DNA of 64,000 bases from Caldifermentibacillus hisashii (GTDB lineage Bacteria; Bacillota; Bacilli; Bacillales; Caldibacillaceae): the NCBI RefSeq assembly GCF_027568575.1, contig NZ_JANUVP010000007.1; one strand, written 5' to 3'. The notes below the pieces were generated by a model. The model made no database searches and was not told where the DNA came from. It saw only the letters and a list, made by a program, of their open reading frames with translations. The position numbers were made by a program, and so were the translations under genes. Below, piece after piece: positions 34,173-44,089 of the stretch. The stretch's first letter is position 1. Every line of letters starts with the position of its first letter.

Positions 34173-36236
34173 GTGTTGAAAAAACTTTTTGGTGTTTTAC
34201 AGAAAGCCGGTAAAGCACTTATGCTTCCTGTTGCACTATTGCCGGCTGCCGGGTTACTTCTGGGTATTGGGAATGCAATTGGTCAAGAGAATATGATCGA
34301 CGTTCTCCCGTTTTTACAGGCTGATTGGATTCAGCTTATCGGTAATGTAATAGAAGATGCAGGAAATATTATTTTCTCCAACCTTGCCTTATTATTTGCT
34401 GCGGGGGTTGCCATAGGCTTGGCAGGAGACGGTGTGGCGGCACTGGCAGCGATAGTTGGTTATCTGGTTATGAACCAGGTAATGGGCTCTTGGATCGGTT
34501 TAACAGCTGAGAATATCGGAACGAATCCAAGCACTGCATCTGTATTAGGGATTCCTACCTTACAAACTGGTGTATTTGGTGGTATTATTGTTGGTCTCGT
34601 TGCGGCCTATTGTTACAATAAGTACCATGATATCAACATGCCAACATTCCTCGGTTTCTTTGCCGGAAAACGCTTTGTACCAATTGTAACTGCGGCGTTT
34701 TCACTGATTGCCGGATTAATTCTATTGGTCGTATGGCCGCCGATTCAAAGTGCCCTGAATTCCGCTTCCATATGGTTAATTGATGAAGGTCCTTATATTG
34801 CAGTATTTATGTTTGGCTTTATTAAGAGATTACTTATACCATTTGGATTACATCATATCTATCACGCGCCATTCTGGTATGAATTTGGCTCTTATACGAC
34901 GGTTGCCGGTGATGTTGTTCGTGGAGATATGATGATCTTCTTTGCTCAGTTGCGTGATGGAGTTGAACTAACAGCTGGTCACTTCATGGCAGGGGAGTTC
35001 CCGATTATGATGTTTGGCTTACCGGCTGCAGCACTTGCCATGTACCATACGGCAAAACCGGAAAAGAAAAAAATGGTGGCAGGTTTGCTTGTTAGTGCTG
35101 CACTAACTTCATTCTTAACTGGGATTACAGAACCCATTGAATTCACATTCTTGTTTCTATCACCGGTATTATTTCTTATCCACGCATTGTTAGATGGTTT
35201 CTCCTTCGTTATCATGACATGGTTGGATGTGAATATCGGTTATACATTCTCAGGTGGTGCCATTGACTTTTTCTTATTCGGTATATTACCTGGAAGAGAA
35301 CCGTGGTGGCTCACGATTATCGTCGGCTTCGTATTTGCAGTTCTTTACTACTTTATTTTCCGCTTTTTTATCTTGAAATGGGATTTAAAAACACCGGGTC
35401 GTGAAGAGATTGAAACTGTCGAGGAAGAAGATCGTACAGAGGAAACAAACAAAGGAGAACTTCCATTTCAAGTTATTGAGGCAATGGGTGGACAGGAAAA
35501 TATCATTCACTTGGATGCGTGTATTACTCGCTTGCGTTTTCAAGTAAAGGATATGAAAAATGTTGATAAAGAAAAGTTGAAAAAATTAGGTGCGTCCGGT
35601 TTCCTCGAGGTAGGAAATAATATTCAAGCAATTTTTGGCCCTAAATCAGACACCTTAAAGAGTCAAATGCAGAATATCTTGAACGGGAAAAAACCTCGTG
35701 CTGTAAAAACGGTTAAGCAACAGGGGTATATACAACAAATGGAGGAAATACACCCGGAAGTACAAGAAAATGATATGGATACAAATGACACATTTATTGC
35801 ACCAATAAAAGGTACTTTAAAACCAATCACAGAAGTACCGGATTATGTATTCTCCGCTAAATTGATGGGGGATGGTTTTGCCATCGAACCGGAAGAAGGA
35901 CTTGTTGTTGCTCCGGCAGACGGTACAGTTATAAATGTATTACCGACAAAACATGCCCTTTCTTTTCAAACAATAAGCGGACGTGAAATGTTCATTCACT
36001 TTGGTATAGATACATTCAACCTAAAGGGTGAAGGTTTTGAGGTACTGGTAAATGACGGTGAACAAGTGAAAGCCGGACAACCATTATTACGTGCGGATTT
36101 AGATTTCATTAAAGAACGAGTTCCTTCTATTATCACACCAATTGTTTTCACGAATTTAGATGTTGATGAAAAAGTTGTCATAGAAAAAATGGGTTCTGTC
36201 CAATTAGAAGAAAAAGGAATTATTTCAATTGAGTAA
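34173..36236 (+). CDS. ptsG: PTS glucose-specific EIICBA
   Basis: 687-residue three-domain glucose permease. IIC fills about residues 1-410 (LLIPFGLHHIYHAPFWYEFG, GITEPIEFTFLFLSP). IIB follows, with the phosphocysteine in IHLDACITRLRFQV (about 450). A linker leads to IIA (about 545-687), with histidines in PTKHALSF and EMFIHFGIDTFNL. GTG 34173 (MLKKLFGVLQKAGKALML) has AGGAAG 10 nt upstream; an earlier GTG at 34161 overlaps that site. Expression depends on GlcT antitermination at the upstream RAT; ptsH and ptsI follow. Confidence 0.95.
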   Translation: MLKKLFGVLQKAGKALMLPVALLPAAGLLLGIGNAIGQENMIDVLPFLQADWIQLIGNVIEDAGNIIFSNLALLFAAGVAIGLAGDGVAALAAIVGYLVMNQVMGSWIGLTAENIGTNPSTASVLGIPTLQTGVFGGIIVGLVAAYCYNKYHDINMPTFLGFFAGKRFVPIVTAAFSLIAGLILLVVWPPIQSALNSASIWLIDEGPYIAVFMFGFIKRLLIPFGLHHIYHAPFWYEFGSYTTVAGDVVRGDMMIFFAQLRDGVELTAGHFMAGEFPIMMFGLPAAALAMYHTAKPEKKKMVAGLLVSAALTSFLTGITEPIEFTFLFLSPVLFLIHALLDGFSFVIMTWLDVNIGYTFSGGAIDFFLFGILPGREPWWLTIIVGFVFAVLYYFIFRFFILKWDLKTPGREEIETVEEEDRTEETNKGELPFQVIEAMGGQENIIHLDACITRLRFQVKDMKNVDKEKLKKLGASGFLEVGNNIQAIFGPKSDTLKSQMQNILNGKKPRAVKTVKQQGYIQQMEEIHPEVQENDMDTNDTFIAPIKGTLKPITEVPDYVFSAKLMGDGFAIEPEEGLVVAPADGTVINVLPTKHALSFQTISGREMFIHFGIDTFNLKGEGFEVLVNDGEQVKAGQPLLRADLDFIKERVPSIITPIVFTNLDVDEKVVIEKMGSVQLEEKGIISIE

Positions 36237-36505
36237 ACAAACGGCATCCAAGGGAAAAATGATGTTGAAAATAAACTTGTTAATTTGTTAACATAGAAAA
36301 AGATAAAGAGTAAAATAATAAGTAGTATCCAATTTTACGCGAGATTTGCATGAACAATAGTTAGGACAGGACAAGTTTTATATTGGACGTGCAAGTTTTA
36401 GAAAATGAACTTTTCAGGTGTTCACCATATTGAATAATCTGAACTATATTACCGTTAATACCTTTTTTATCATGGAAAATCTAATTAAATTGAGGAGTGT
36501 TTACA

Positions 36506-36772
36506 ATGGCAGAAAAAACTTATAAAATTATTGAGGAAACTGGTATTCATGCAAGACCGGCTACATTAATCGTCCGTGAAGCAGGGAAATTTAATTCCAA
36601 TATAGAACTCGAATATAACGGAAAAACAGTAAACTTAAAATCAATTATGGGAATCATGTCCCTTGGTATTGGAAAAAATGCTGTAATAAAAATTAAAGCT
36701 AACGGTACCGATGAAAATGAAGCGATGAACGCAATCGATGAATTAATGAAAAAAGAAGGGTTGGCTGAGTAA
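36506..36772 (+). CDS. ptsH: Phosphocarrier protein HPr
   Basis: 88-residue general PTS protein. The phosphohistidine is in ETGIHARPATLI (His15) and the regulatory serine in VNLKSIMGIMSLG (Ser46), target of HPr kinase; Ser46-phosphorylated HPr is the CcpA cofactor. ATG 36506 has GAGGAG. Its stop overlaps the ptsI start by 1 nt (TAATG). The 270 bp before it probably hold a separate promoter; no structured leader is seen. Confidence 0.97.
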   Translation: MAEKTYKIIEETGIHARPATLIVREAGKFNSNIELEYNGKTVNLKSIMGIMSLGIGKNAVIKIKANGTDENEAMNAIDELMKKEGLAE

Positions 36773-38487
36773 TGAGTACATGGATTACAGGAATTGCCGC
36801 CTCAAGTGGTATTGCCATCGGTAAGGCATATCGTCTTGTGGAACCGGATTTATCCTTTCAAAAAACGACCGTTGAAGACAGTGAAAAAGAAATTTCCAGA
36901 TTTCGTGACAGCTTAAGAATAGCTAAATCCCAGCTTGAAGCAATTCGTGATCATGCCCGGGAAGCTTTAGGTCCGGACAAGGCAGAGATTTTTGAAGCTC
37001 ATTTGTTAATTTTGAATGACCCGGAAATTGTTGCACCTATTGAGGATAAAATAAAAAATGAAAAGATGAATGCCGAAGCTGCTTTACAGGAAACGACCGA
37101 TATGTTTATCGGCATTTTTGAACAAATGGATAATGAATATATGCGGGAACGGGCGGCAGATATTCGTGATGTCCGTAAAAGAGTTTTAGCCGGCTTATTG
37201 AATGTAACCATTCCTAATCCAAGTATGATTTCAGAAGAAGTGATTATCGTAGCCGAAGATTTAACTCCATCTGATACCGCACAGTTAAATCGGAAGTTTG
37301 TTAAAGGGTTTACCACTGATATTGGAGGGCGGACTTCCCATTCAGCAATCATGGCCAGATCCTTAGAAATTCCTGCAGTTGTAGGAACAAAAACAGCAAC
37401 AAAAGATATCCAAAATGGCGATTTCTTGATTTTGGACGGATTGTCCGGTGAAGTACATATTAACCCGACAGAAGAATTAATTGAGGAATATAAGAAAAAA
37501 CAAGCAGATTATGAAGCACAATTGGCGGAGTGGGCAAAATTGGTTAATGAGCCTTCTATCTCTAAAGATGGTGTCCAAGTAGAATTAGTTGCTAATATCG
37601 GTACGCCAAAAGATGTAGAAGGTGCGCTTCACAACGGTGCAGAAGGTGTCGGCTTATTCCGAACAGAATTTTTATATATGGGCCGTGATGAGTTGCCAAG
37701 TGAAGAAGACCAATTTGCAGCTTATAAGGCCGTTTTAGAAGGCATGGAAGGCAGACCGGTCGTGGTTCGGACATTGGATATCGGCGGCGATAAAAAGTTA
37801 TCCTACTTACCGCTGCCGGAAGAAATGAATCCATTTCTGGGACACCGTGCAATTCGGCTTTGCTTGGATCGGACAGATATTTTCCGTACCCAATTACGTG
37901 CTCTCCTTCGCGCAAGTGTCTATGGGAAATTAAAAGTAATGTTCCCAATGATTGCCACATTAAATGAATTCCGGGAAGCGAAAAAGTTATTCCTGGAAGA
38001 AAAAGATAATTTAGCAAAGGAAGGCATCCCAACTGCCGATCATATCGAACTCGGAATTATGGTTGAAATTCCTTCGACCGCTGTGTTAGCTGATCAGTTT
38101 GCCAAAGAAGTAGACTTTTTCAGTATTGGGACAAATGACTTGATTCAATATACAATGGCTGCAGACCGGATGAATGAACAAGTTTCCTATCTGTATCAAC
38201 CGTACAATCCATCAATTTTACGTTTAGTTAAAATGGTAATTGATGCATCTCATAAAGAAGGAAAATGGACAGGCATGTGCGGTGAGATGGCCGGTGATGA
38301 AACAGCTGTTCCGTTATTATTAGGTCTTGGCCTTGATGAATTCTCAATGAGTGCGACTTCTATCTTGAAAGCTCGTTCCTTAATCCGCAAATTATCGAAA
38401 GCGGAAATGGAAAAATTGGCACAAGAGGCACTCCAAAAGAGCACAGTTGAAGAAGTAATCGAACTTGTAAAAAATGCTGTAAAATAA
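36772..38487 (+). CDS. ptsI: PTS enzyme I
   Basis: 571-residue phosphoenolpyruvate-protein phosphotransferase that starts the PTS chain by phosphorylating HPr. The active histidine is in TDIGGRTSHSAIMARS (about 190). PEP-binding signatures include DIGGDKKLSYLPLPEEMNPFLGHRAIR and the catalytic Cys region WTGMCGEMAGD near the C-terminus. ATG overlaps the ptsH stop. It ends at a strong terminator. Confidence 0.97.
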   Translation: MSTWITGIAASSGIAIGKAYRLVEPDLSFQKTTVEDSEKEISRFRDSLRIAKSQLEAIRDHAREALGPDKAEIFEAHLLILNDPEIVAPIEDKIKNEKMNAEAALQETTDMFIGIFEQMDNEYMRERAADIRDVRKRVLAGLLNVTIPNPSMISEEVIIVAEDLTPSDTAQLNRKFVKGFTTDIGGRTSHSAIMARSLEIPAVVGTKTATKDIQNGDFLILDGLSGEVHINPTEELIEEYKKKQADYEAQLAEWAKLVNEPSISKDGVQVELVANIGTPKDVEGALHNGAEGVGLFRTEFLYMGRDELPSEEDQFAAYKAVLEGMEGRPVVVRTLDIGGDKKLSYLPLPEEMNPFLGHRAIRLCLDRTDIFRTQLRALLRASVYGKLKVMFPMIATLNEFREAKKLFLEEKDNLAKEGIPTADHIELGIMVEIPSTAVLADQFAKEVDFFSIGTNDLIQYTMAADRMNEQVSYLYQPYNPSILRLVKMVIDASHKEGKWTGMCGEMAGDETAVPLLLGLGLDEFSMSATSILKARSLIRKLSKAEMEKLAQEALQKSTVEEVIELVKNAVK

Positions 38488-38500
38488 AATAGTTTTTCTT

Positions 38501-38534
38501 AACCCCACAGAATTTAGTATCTGTGGGGTTTTTA
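38501..38534 (+). terminator. Terminator after ptsI
   Basis: AACCCCACAGA pairs with TCTGTGGGGTT, followed by TTT. Confidence 0.92.
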
Positions 38535-38625
38535 GGCCTTCTTAAATATTTGTTCTACTTGTTTATCGAGCAATCATATTACCATTTCGGTCTTGTGCTG
38601 CCAGATAAAAGTTTTTAATAAACTA

Positions 38626-38671
38626 AAATACGAACGTTTATAGGCGGTTTATTAATTAACGTTCGAATTTA
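38626..38671 (+). promoter_or_regulatory. PurR box pair upstream of purB
   Basis: AAATACGAACGTTT (38626-38639) and AACGTTCGAATTT (38658-38670) form an inverted pair with perfect CGAACGTT/AACGTTCG halves, the arrangement bound by PurR. Confidence 0.85.
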
Positions 38672-38673
38672 CC

Positions 38674-38703
38674 TTGACTTGTCTTTTTTCTATTTGTTAA
38701 GAT
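38674..38703 (+). promoter_or_regulatory. Promoter of purB
   Basis: TTGACT (38674-38679), 18-bp spacer, TAAGAT (38698-38703). The purE promoter has the same -10 and spacing. No riboswitch lies between it and purB. Confidence 0.7.
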
Positions 38704-38767
38704 GAAACTAGATCATGATGGAAAAATAAGAAAAAAATCAAGTTTGAAATAAAGTGGAGGGTAAAAT

Positions 38768-40060
38768 ATGATCGACCGGTACACAAGACCAGAAATGGGT
38801 GCGATTTGGACAGAGGAAAACAAGTTTCATGCCTGGCTTGAAGTAGAGATTTTAGCATGTGAGGCATGGGCGGAATTAGGAGAAATTCCGAAAGAGGATG
38901 TTCAAAAAATCCGTGAAAAAGCGACATTCTCTGTTAATCGGATTAAAGAAATTGAAGAAGAAACACGACATGATGTGGTTGCTTTTACAAGAACTGTTTC
39001 AGAAAGTCTTGGTGAGGAAAAGAAATGGGTGCACTACGGCCTTACGTCAACAGATGTCGTTGATACGGCACTATCTTATTTATTAAAACAAGCCAATACC
39101 ATTTTGATAAAAGATATTGAAAACTTCATAGCGATTTTGAAACATAAGGCACAGGAACATAAGTATACTGTGATGATGGGACGGACCCACGGTGTTCACG
39201 CGGAACCGACCACTTTCGGACTGAAGTTGGCACTTTGGTATGAAGAAATGAAACGGAACCTTGAACGTTTCAAACAAGCCGCCCAAGGTGTCGAATTCGG
39301 GAAAATTTCCGGTGCAGTTGGTACATATGCAAATATTGATCCGTTTGTAGAAAAATATGTATGTGAAAAACTTGGCCTTACTCCTGCGCCAATTTCAACA
39401 CAAACCTTACAGCGGGACCGCCATGCTTATTATTTGGCTACCCTTGCTCTTATTGCTACATCCATTGAAAAATTTGCCACAGAAATCCGAGGCTTACAAA
39501 AAAGTGAAGTAAGAGAGGTTGAAGAATTTTTTGCGAAAGGTCAAAAAGGTTCTTCCGCTATGCCGCATAAGCGGAATCCAATCGGCTCGGAAAATATGAC
39601 CGGAATGGCGAGGGTGATTCGCGGATATATGCTTACAGCTTACGAAAATGTATCCCTTTGGCATGAACGGGATATTTCTCATTCATCGGCTGAACGGATT
39701 ATCTTGCCGGATGCGACGATCGCTTTAAATTATATGTTGAATCGTTTCTCCAATATTGTGAAAAACTTGACGGTTTTCCCGGAAAATATGAAACGAAACA
39801 TGGACCGGACATTAGGGTTAATCTACTCGCAACGGGTGCTTCTCTCATTGATTGAAAAAGGTTGGGTCCGCGAAACCGCTTATGACACGGTTCAACCGCT
39901 GGCTATGCAAGCATGGGAACAACAAGTTCCTTTTCGCTCCTTAGTTGAAAGTAACGAAAAAATTATGGCGACCCTTTCAAAAGAAGAGTTGGCTGACTGT
40001 TTCGATTACCATTACCATTTAAAACATGTGGACACCATATTTGAACGTTTGGGGTTATAA
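38768..40060 (+). CDS. purB: Adenylosuccinate lyase
   Basis: 430-residue enzyme with two steps in purine synthesis: SAICAR to AICAR, and adenylosuccinate to AMP. The signature GSSAMPHKRNPIGSENMTG is at about residue 260, and GRTHGVHAEPTTFG carries a catalytic histidine. ATG 38768 follows GGAGGG. In Bacillus subtilis purB lies between purK and purC; here it is a monocistronic gene 22 kb away on the other strand with its own PurR boxes. The pur operon at 50.5-62.4 kb lacks a second copy. Confidence 0.97.
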   Translation: MIDRYTRPEMGAIWTEENKFHAWLEVEILACEAWAELGEIPKEDVQKIREKATFSVNRIKEIEEETRHDVVAFTRTVSESLGEEKKWVHYGLTSTDVVDTALSYLLKQANTILIKDIENFIAILKHKAQEHKYTVMMGRTHGVHAEPTTFGLKLALWYEEMKRNLERFKQAAQGVEFGKISGAVGTYANIDPFVEKYVCEKLGLTPAPISTQTLQRDRHAYYLATLALIATSIEKFATEIRGLQKSEVREVEEFFAKGQKGSSAMPHKRNPIGSENMTGMARVIRGYMLTAYENVSLWHERDISHSSAERIILPDATIALNYMLNRFSNIVKNLTVFPENMKRNMDRTLGLIYSQRVLLSLIEKGWVRETAYDTVQPLAMQAWEQQVPFRSLVESNEKIMATLSKEELADCFDYHYHLKHVDTIFERLGL

Positions 40061-40062
40061 AA

Positions 40063-40102
40063 TTTTTAAAGAGAACTCGGGTACTCGAGTTCTCTTTAAA
40101 AA
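40063..40102. terminator. Bidirectional terminator
   Basis: Perfect 17-bp stem TTTTTAAAGAGAACTCG/CGAGTTCTCTTTAAAAA with a 6-nt loop between the convergent purB and DUF2892 genes; T-runs exist on both strands. Confidence 0.92.
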
Positions 40103-40122
40103 TGTAAAAGATGGGATATTTG

Positions 40123-40512
40123 CTAACTTTGGCTATTTTCCTGTTCATGATGGTGACTGCCTTGTTGGTGCTGATTATTATTTGTTCCGTTTGATGATTG
40201 TTCTTTTTGTTTCGGGACAAACATATCCATCATTTGTTTTAAGTCCGATTTATTTTGGGACTCATTTCCGTTTTTATTAGAATCGCTATCTGAACCATTC
40301 ATTTGATTCATTTGATTTTGAATAACATCTGTCATCGGGCAATATTTAACAATCCCTTCCCCAACTTTCATGGCAGCAAGAAAAGCAATGAACAAATAGG
40401 AATTTCTCCAGGGTCTTTTTACAAGCTTGGCGGTTGCCCAAGAAAGCATCGTCAACCCCACAGTGATTCGAATCAATGCATTCATAATACCGATATTTTG
40501 CTTTACGTTCAT
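40123..40512 (-). CDS. DUF2892 membrane protein with low-complexity tail
   Basis: 129 residues. The first ~70 match the DUF2892 (YgaP-like membrane) domain: two helices and IVKYCPMTDVI with a conserved cysteine. The last ~55 residues are Asn/Gln/Ser/His-rich (SNGTNNNQHQQGSHHHEQEN), an uncommon extension for this family. ATG 40512 follows GGAGG. Function unknown. Confidence 0.8.
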   Translation of the reverse strand: MNVKQNIGIMNALIRITVGLTMLSWATAKLVKRPWRNSYLFIAFLAAMKVGEGIVKYCPMTDVIQNQMNQMNGSDSDSNKNGNESQNKSDLKQMMDMFVPKQKEQSSNGTNNNQHQQGSHHHEQENSQS

Positions 40513-40650
40513 TCTATTTTCCTCCGTTAACAAAATGTTAATGTTTTCTTTAATGCATGAACTGATAAATCGTGATATAATATGGTTACATTTAAATTTT
40601 TTTTGAATAGAAAAATACAAGGTAAAAACAATGAATAAAAGGTGGATAAA

Positions 40651-42393
40651 ATGGTTGAATCAAAATATAGATGGAGAAACCGGGAACTTAGAGAACATGT
40701 AGAAGTACTTGACGGGAAAAGGTCTCCCACAAAAGTTTTCTTTAATGCAACCTATTTACATGGAATACTTAAGCAATGGATGACAGGCAATATATGGATT
40801 TATCAAGATCGAATTGTTTATGTAGGTGAACGGGAACCTAATTTTATAGATAGTAAATGCGAACAAGTTGATTGTAAACATTATTTTCTTGTTCCGGGAT
40901 ATATTGAGCCGCATGTTCATCCGTTTCAGTTATATAATCCCCTATCTTTTGCACAGTATGCATTAAAATTTGGAACGAGCGTTTTAATCAATGATAACTT
41001 ACCGCTTATATTATTATTAAATAAAAAGAAAGCGTTTTCTTTTATAGAAGCTCTTCAAACTGTTCCGTCAACCTTATATTGGTGGGCACGGTATGACAGT
41101 CAATCAGAATTAATCGATGAAGAACGAATATTTTCCAATGCATTAGTAAAAAATTGGATCAATCATGAATTCGTTATTCAAGGCGGGGAATTAACCGGTT
41201 GGCCGAAATTATTGGCCGGAGATGATCTGACGCTTCATTGGATTCAAGAAACGAAGCGGTTAAATAAGAAAGTGGAAGGACATTTTCCTGGTGCCTCAGA
41301 AAAAACATTAGCCAAACTGAAACTGCTTGGAGCTGATTCTGACCATGAGGCTATGACCGGGGAAGAAGTGATGAGGCGGTTGCTTCAAGGTTATATGGTG
41401 ACATTAAGGTACTCATCGATTCGTCCGGATTTACCGAATCTACTCGATGATCTTAACCGAATGGGGATCCAAAATTACGATCATTTTATGTTAACAACAG
41501 ATGGTTCACCTCCGTCCTTTTATGAACAAGGTGTGATAGACTGTTTAATTAAAATCGCTATCGAAAAAGGAGTTCCACCAATCGACGCTTATTTAATGGC
41601 AACCTATAATCCGGCAAAATATTATCAGTTTGATCACTTACACGGGTTAATTGCTACCGGTCGCACAGCAGATATTAATTTTCTTGAAAAAATAGATCAA
41701 CCAACACCTGTATCGGTATTAGCAAAGGGAGTCTGGGTGAAAAGAGATAGCAAACCGGTTGAAAATGAACAAAATATTTCCCTTGATCATTTTGGTTTTC
41801 AGCCGTTACAAATTGATTGGGATTTAACCATGACAGATTTACAGTTTTCCATGCCATTTGGTATCCAACTGGAAAATTCCGTTATTACAAAACCATATTC
41901 AATATCGATTGATGTCGATCGGGACGAAATTGACGATCCGCAAGATGAATGCTTTTTTATGACTGTTGATGAGAAAGGAACGCAAAGGATTAATACATTA
42001 TTGAAAGGATTTGCGCGTATAGGTGGGTTAGCCTCTTCTTTTACTTATACGGGTGATATTCTTCTTATTGGAAAAAATAAACAAGACATGTTAATAGCGT
42101 TTAACAGAATGAAAGAAATTGGCGGTGGAATCGTTGTTGTCGAAAAGGGAGAAATCATTTATGAATTGGATTTACCATTATCGGGCATCTCCAGTCGACT
42201 TTCTTTTGAACGTTTAATTATAAAAGAAAAAGAGTTTAAAAAAATAATGAAGGAAAAAGGGTACCAATTTGATGATCCTATTTATACGCTACTCTTTTTC
42301 ACATCTACGCATTTACCTTATATTCGTATGACGCCAAAAGGAGTTTATGATGTCATGCAAAAAAAAGTTTTGTTTCCTTCTATATTGCGTTAA
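40651..42393 (+). CDS. yerA: Amidohydrolase, adenine deaminase-like (YerA)
   Basis: 580-residue metal-dependent hydrolase of the adenine deaminase family. Metal ligands are suggested by GYIEPHVHPF (His-x-His) near residue 85 and VEGHFPGASEK, and the catalytic Asp region by LTTDG. It resembles YerA rather than canonical AdeC, and true deaminase activity has not been established for this group as far as I know. ATG 40651 has AAAGGTGG. It opens the yerA-yerB-yerC-pcrB-pcrA-ligA-yerH block. The purine context fits a salvage role, by inference. Confidence 0.88.
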   Translation: MVESKYRWRNRELREHVEVLDGKRSPTKVFFNATYLHGILKQWMTGNIWIYQDRIVYVGEREPNFIDSKCEQVDCKHYFLVPGYIEPHVHPFQLYNPLSFAQYALKFGTSVLINDNLPLILLLNKKKAFSFIEALQTVPSTLYWWARYDSQSELIDEERIFSNALVKNWINHEFVIQGGELTGWPKLLAGDDLTLHWIQETKRLNKKVEGHFPGASEKTLAKLKLLGADSDHEAMTGEEVMRRLLQGYMVTLRYSSIRPDLPNLLDDLNRMGIQNYDHFMLTTDGSPPSFYEQGVIDCLIKIAIEKGVPPIDAYLMATYNPAKYYQFDHLHGLIATGRTADINFLEKIDQPTPVSVLAKGVWVKRDSKPVENEQNISLDHFGFQPLQIDWDLTMTDLQFSMPFGIQLENSVITKPYSISIDVDRDEIDDPQDECFFMTVDEKGTQRINTLLKGFARIGGLASSFTYTGDILLIGKNKQDMLIAFNRMKEIGGGIVVVEKGEIIYELDLPLSGISSRLSFERLIIKEKEFKKIMKEKGYQFDDPIYTLLFFTSTHLPYIRMTPKGVYDVMQKKVLFPSILR

Positions 42394-42439
42394 AATAATA
42401 AAGGGATACACTAATTACAACTTAAAGGGGTTAGACCGA

Positions 42440-43459
42440 GTGAAAAAACGAGTAAATTGGTTACTATTCATTGTCGCATTATTTTTATTAATGAGTTGCA
42501 GCAAAAATGAAGTCCCGTCAAGTAAACAAACGGACACCAAAGATTTGGAAAAAACTGAAACGAAAGAAGAGGAAAGTAAATATACGTACCCGCTAACGGG
42601 CTTACCAACTGATAAGAAACCTGAAAACCGTGCTGTCACGGTTATGGTCAATAATCATCCGGAAGGCCGCCCGCAATCGGGGTTAACGAAAGCGGATCTT
42701 GTTTTTGAGATACTGGCTGAGGGTGGAGTTACCCGGTTCCTCGCTGTGTTTCAAAGTGAGAAACCGGAAATGATTGGTCCGGTTAGGAGTGCGAGGCCTT
42801 ATTATGTAGAGGTGGCAAAAGGGTTAGATGCACTTTATGTTCATCATGGTTGGAGTGAAAAAGCGCAAAAAATGCTGGAGAGCGGCTATGTTGATTCATT
42901 AAACGGACTTTTTTATGATGGAACTTTATTTGAGCGATCATCGAAACGGAAAGCACCGCATAATTCTTATATAACTTACGACCATATTGAAGAAGGTGCA
43001 GAGGAAGAAAATTTTTCTATGGTTGGGGCACCGGAACCGTATGTATTTTTAAAAGAGGATGAAGAAGTGGGAGGAACGGAGCAGTCCTCGGCAACGATCT
43101 CCTATTCTACAAAAACATTTGAAGTCCGTTATGAATACGACCCGGCATCAAGTACGTACAAACGTTTTTCTGCCGGCGCCCAAACCGTTGACAATGAAAC
43201 CGGCGATCCGGTCCTTTTAAATAATATATTCATTGTTGAAACAAATCACCGGACAATTGACAGCTACGGGTTACTGGATATTGATTTAACTTCCGGCGGC
43301 CGTGCATTTCTTTTACAAAAAGGGAAATTACAAGAGATCCAATGGGAAAATGAAGATGGGAGAATTGTCCCTTATTTGAATGGAAAAGAAGTGCCCCTTG
43401 TGCCGGGTAAAACATGGATTAATATTGTCCCTGATTTAGATAAAATGGTTCAGTTTTAG
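42440..43459 (+). CDS. yerB: Lipoprotein, DUF3048 (YerB)
   Basis: 339 residues with a lipoprotein signal (VNWLLFIVALFLLMSC) whose cysteine at about residue 20 would be lipidated. The mature part has the DUF3048 pattern: NRAVTVMVNNHPEGRPQSGLTKADLVFEIL and GPVRSARPYYVEVAKGLDA. It is exported and membrane-tethered; the function is unknown. GTG 42440 follows AAAGGGG. Earlier in-frame starts overlap yerA. Confidence 0.88.
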   Translation: MKKRVNWLLFIVALFLLMSCSKNEVPSSKQTDTKDLEKTETKEEESKYTYPLTGLPTDKKPENRAVTVMVNNHPEGRPQSGLTKADLVFEILAEGGVTRFLAVFQSEKPEMIGPVRSARPYYVEVAKGLDALYVHHGWSEKAQKMLESGYVDSLNGLFYDGTLFERSSKRKAPHNSYITYDHIEEGAEEENFSMVGAPEPYVFLKEDEEVGGTEQSSATISYSTKTFEVRYEYDPASSTYKRFSAGAQTVDNETGDPVLLNNIFIVETNHRTIDSYGLLDIDLTSGGRAFLLQKGKLQEIQWENEDGRIVPYLNGKEVPLVPGKTWINIVPDLDKMVQF

Positions 43460-43636
43460 GTAATTGCTATCCCACTCTTAAAGCCTCTACCAAATTTTAA
43501 ATCAACGAGGAAGGTAGGTGGGAGGCTTGCCGGAAGCGTCAGATTTGTTCTACTATCAAATTTGTGGGAAATATAGATTTCTTCCATTTTTCTATTAGCA
43601 AGGAAGAATGTTATTTTGTAGGAGGAGGCATGATTT
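43460..43636. other. Intergenic, yerB-yerC
   Basis: Contains AAGCCTC (43480-43486) able to pair with GAGGCTT around 43521-43527 without a T-run. Nothing else recognised. Confidence 0.3.
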
Positions 43637-43972
43637 GTGCAGATAGATAAATTACGAGGAAAGGCGTTGGATCAATTATTCGATGCGATTTTAACATTGA
43701 AAAACAAAGAGGAATGCTATCGATTTTTCGATGATTTGTGCACCATTAATGAAATCCAATCCTTATCTCAGCGGTTAGAAGTTGCAAGACTTTTACAAGA
43801 AGGCAGTAAATACCATGAAATTGAAAAAGAAACAGGTGCTTCCACTGCAACGATATCTCGCGTCAAGCGTTGTTTAAATTACGGAAACGATGCGTATAAG
43901 ATGGTTCTGGATCGCTTGGCTGATAAACAAAATAATAATGAGCAGGAAGAAGAAAAAGGGACTGGTTTGTAA
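43637..43972 (+). CDS. yerC: TrpR-like regulator YerC
   Basis: 111 residues of the YerC/YecD (TrpR-like) family. The helix-turn-helix is EGSKYHEIEKETGASTATISRVKRCLNYG, as in Trp repressor; LCTINEIQSLSQRLEVARLL forms the helical core. The start is GTG 43637 behind AGGAGGAGG. The C-terminus is Glu-rich and overlaps a terminator. Its regulon is unknown. Confidence 0.92.
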   Translation: MQIDKLRGKALDQLFDAILTLKNKEECYRFFDDLCTINEIQSLSQRLEVARLLQEGSKYHEIEKETGASTATISRVKRCLNYGNDAYKMVLDRLADKQNNNEQEEEKGTGL

Positions 43973-43982
43973 GTCCCTTTTT
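43954..43982 (+). terminator. Terminator overlapping the end of yerC
   Basis: AAAAGGGACT pairs with AGTCCCTTTTT; the stop codon is inside the hairpin. Confidence 0.85.
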
Positions 43983-44089
43983 CTATGGCACTGATTCCTT
44001 CTTGGTTTTAATAAGAAGATTTCATTATTTTTTATATAGCAAAGGAATGGTATAATGTTGGAATGGAGCGAATAATGGAGGAAAATCAT

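Noticed and set aside
40026..40280. 84-codon frame after purB
   Set aside because: It crosses the bidirectional terminator and is antisense to the DUF2892 gene.
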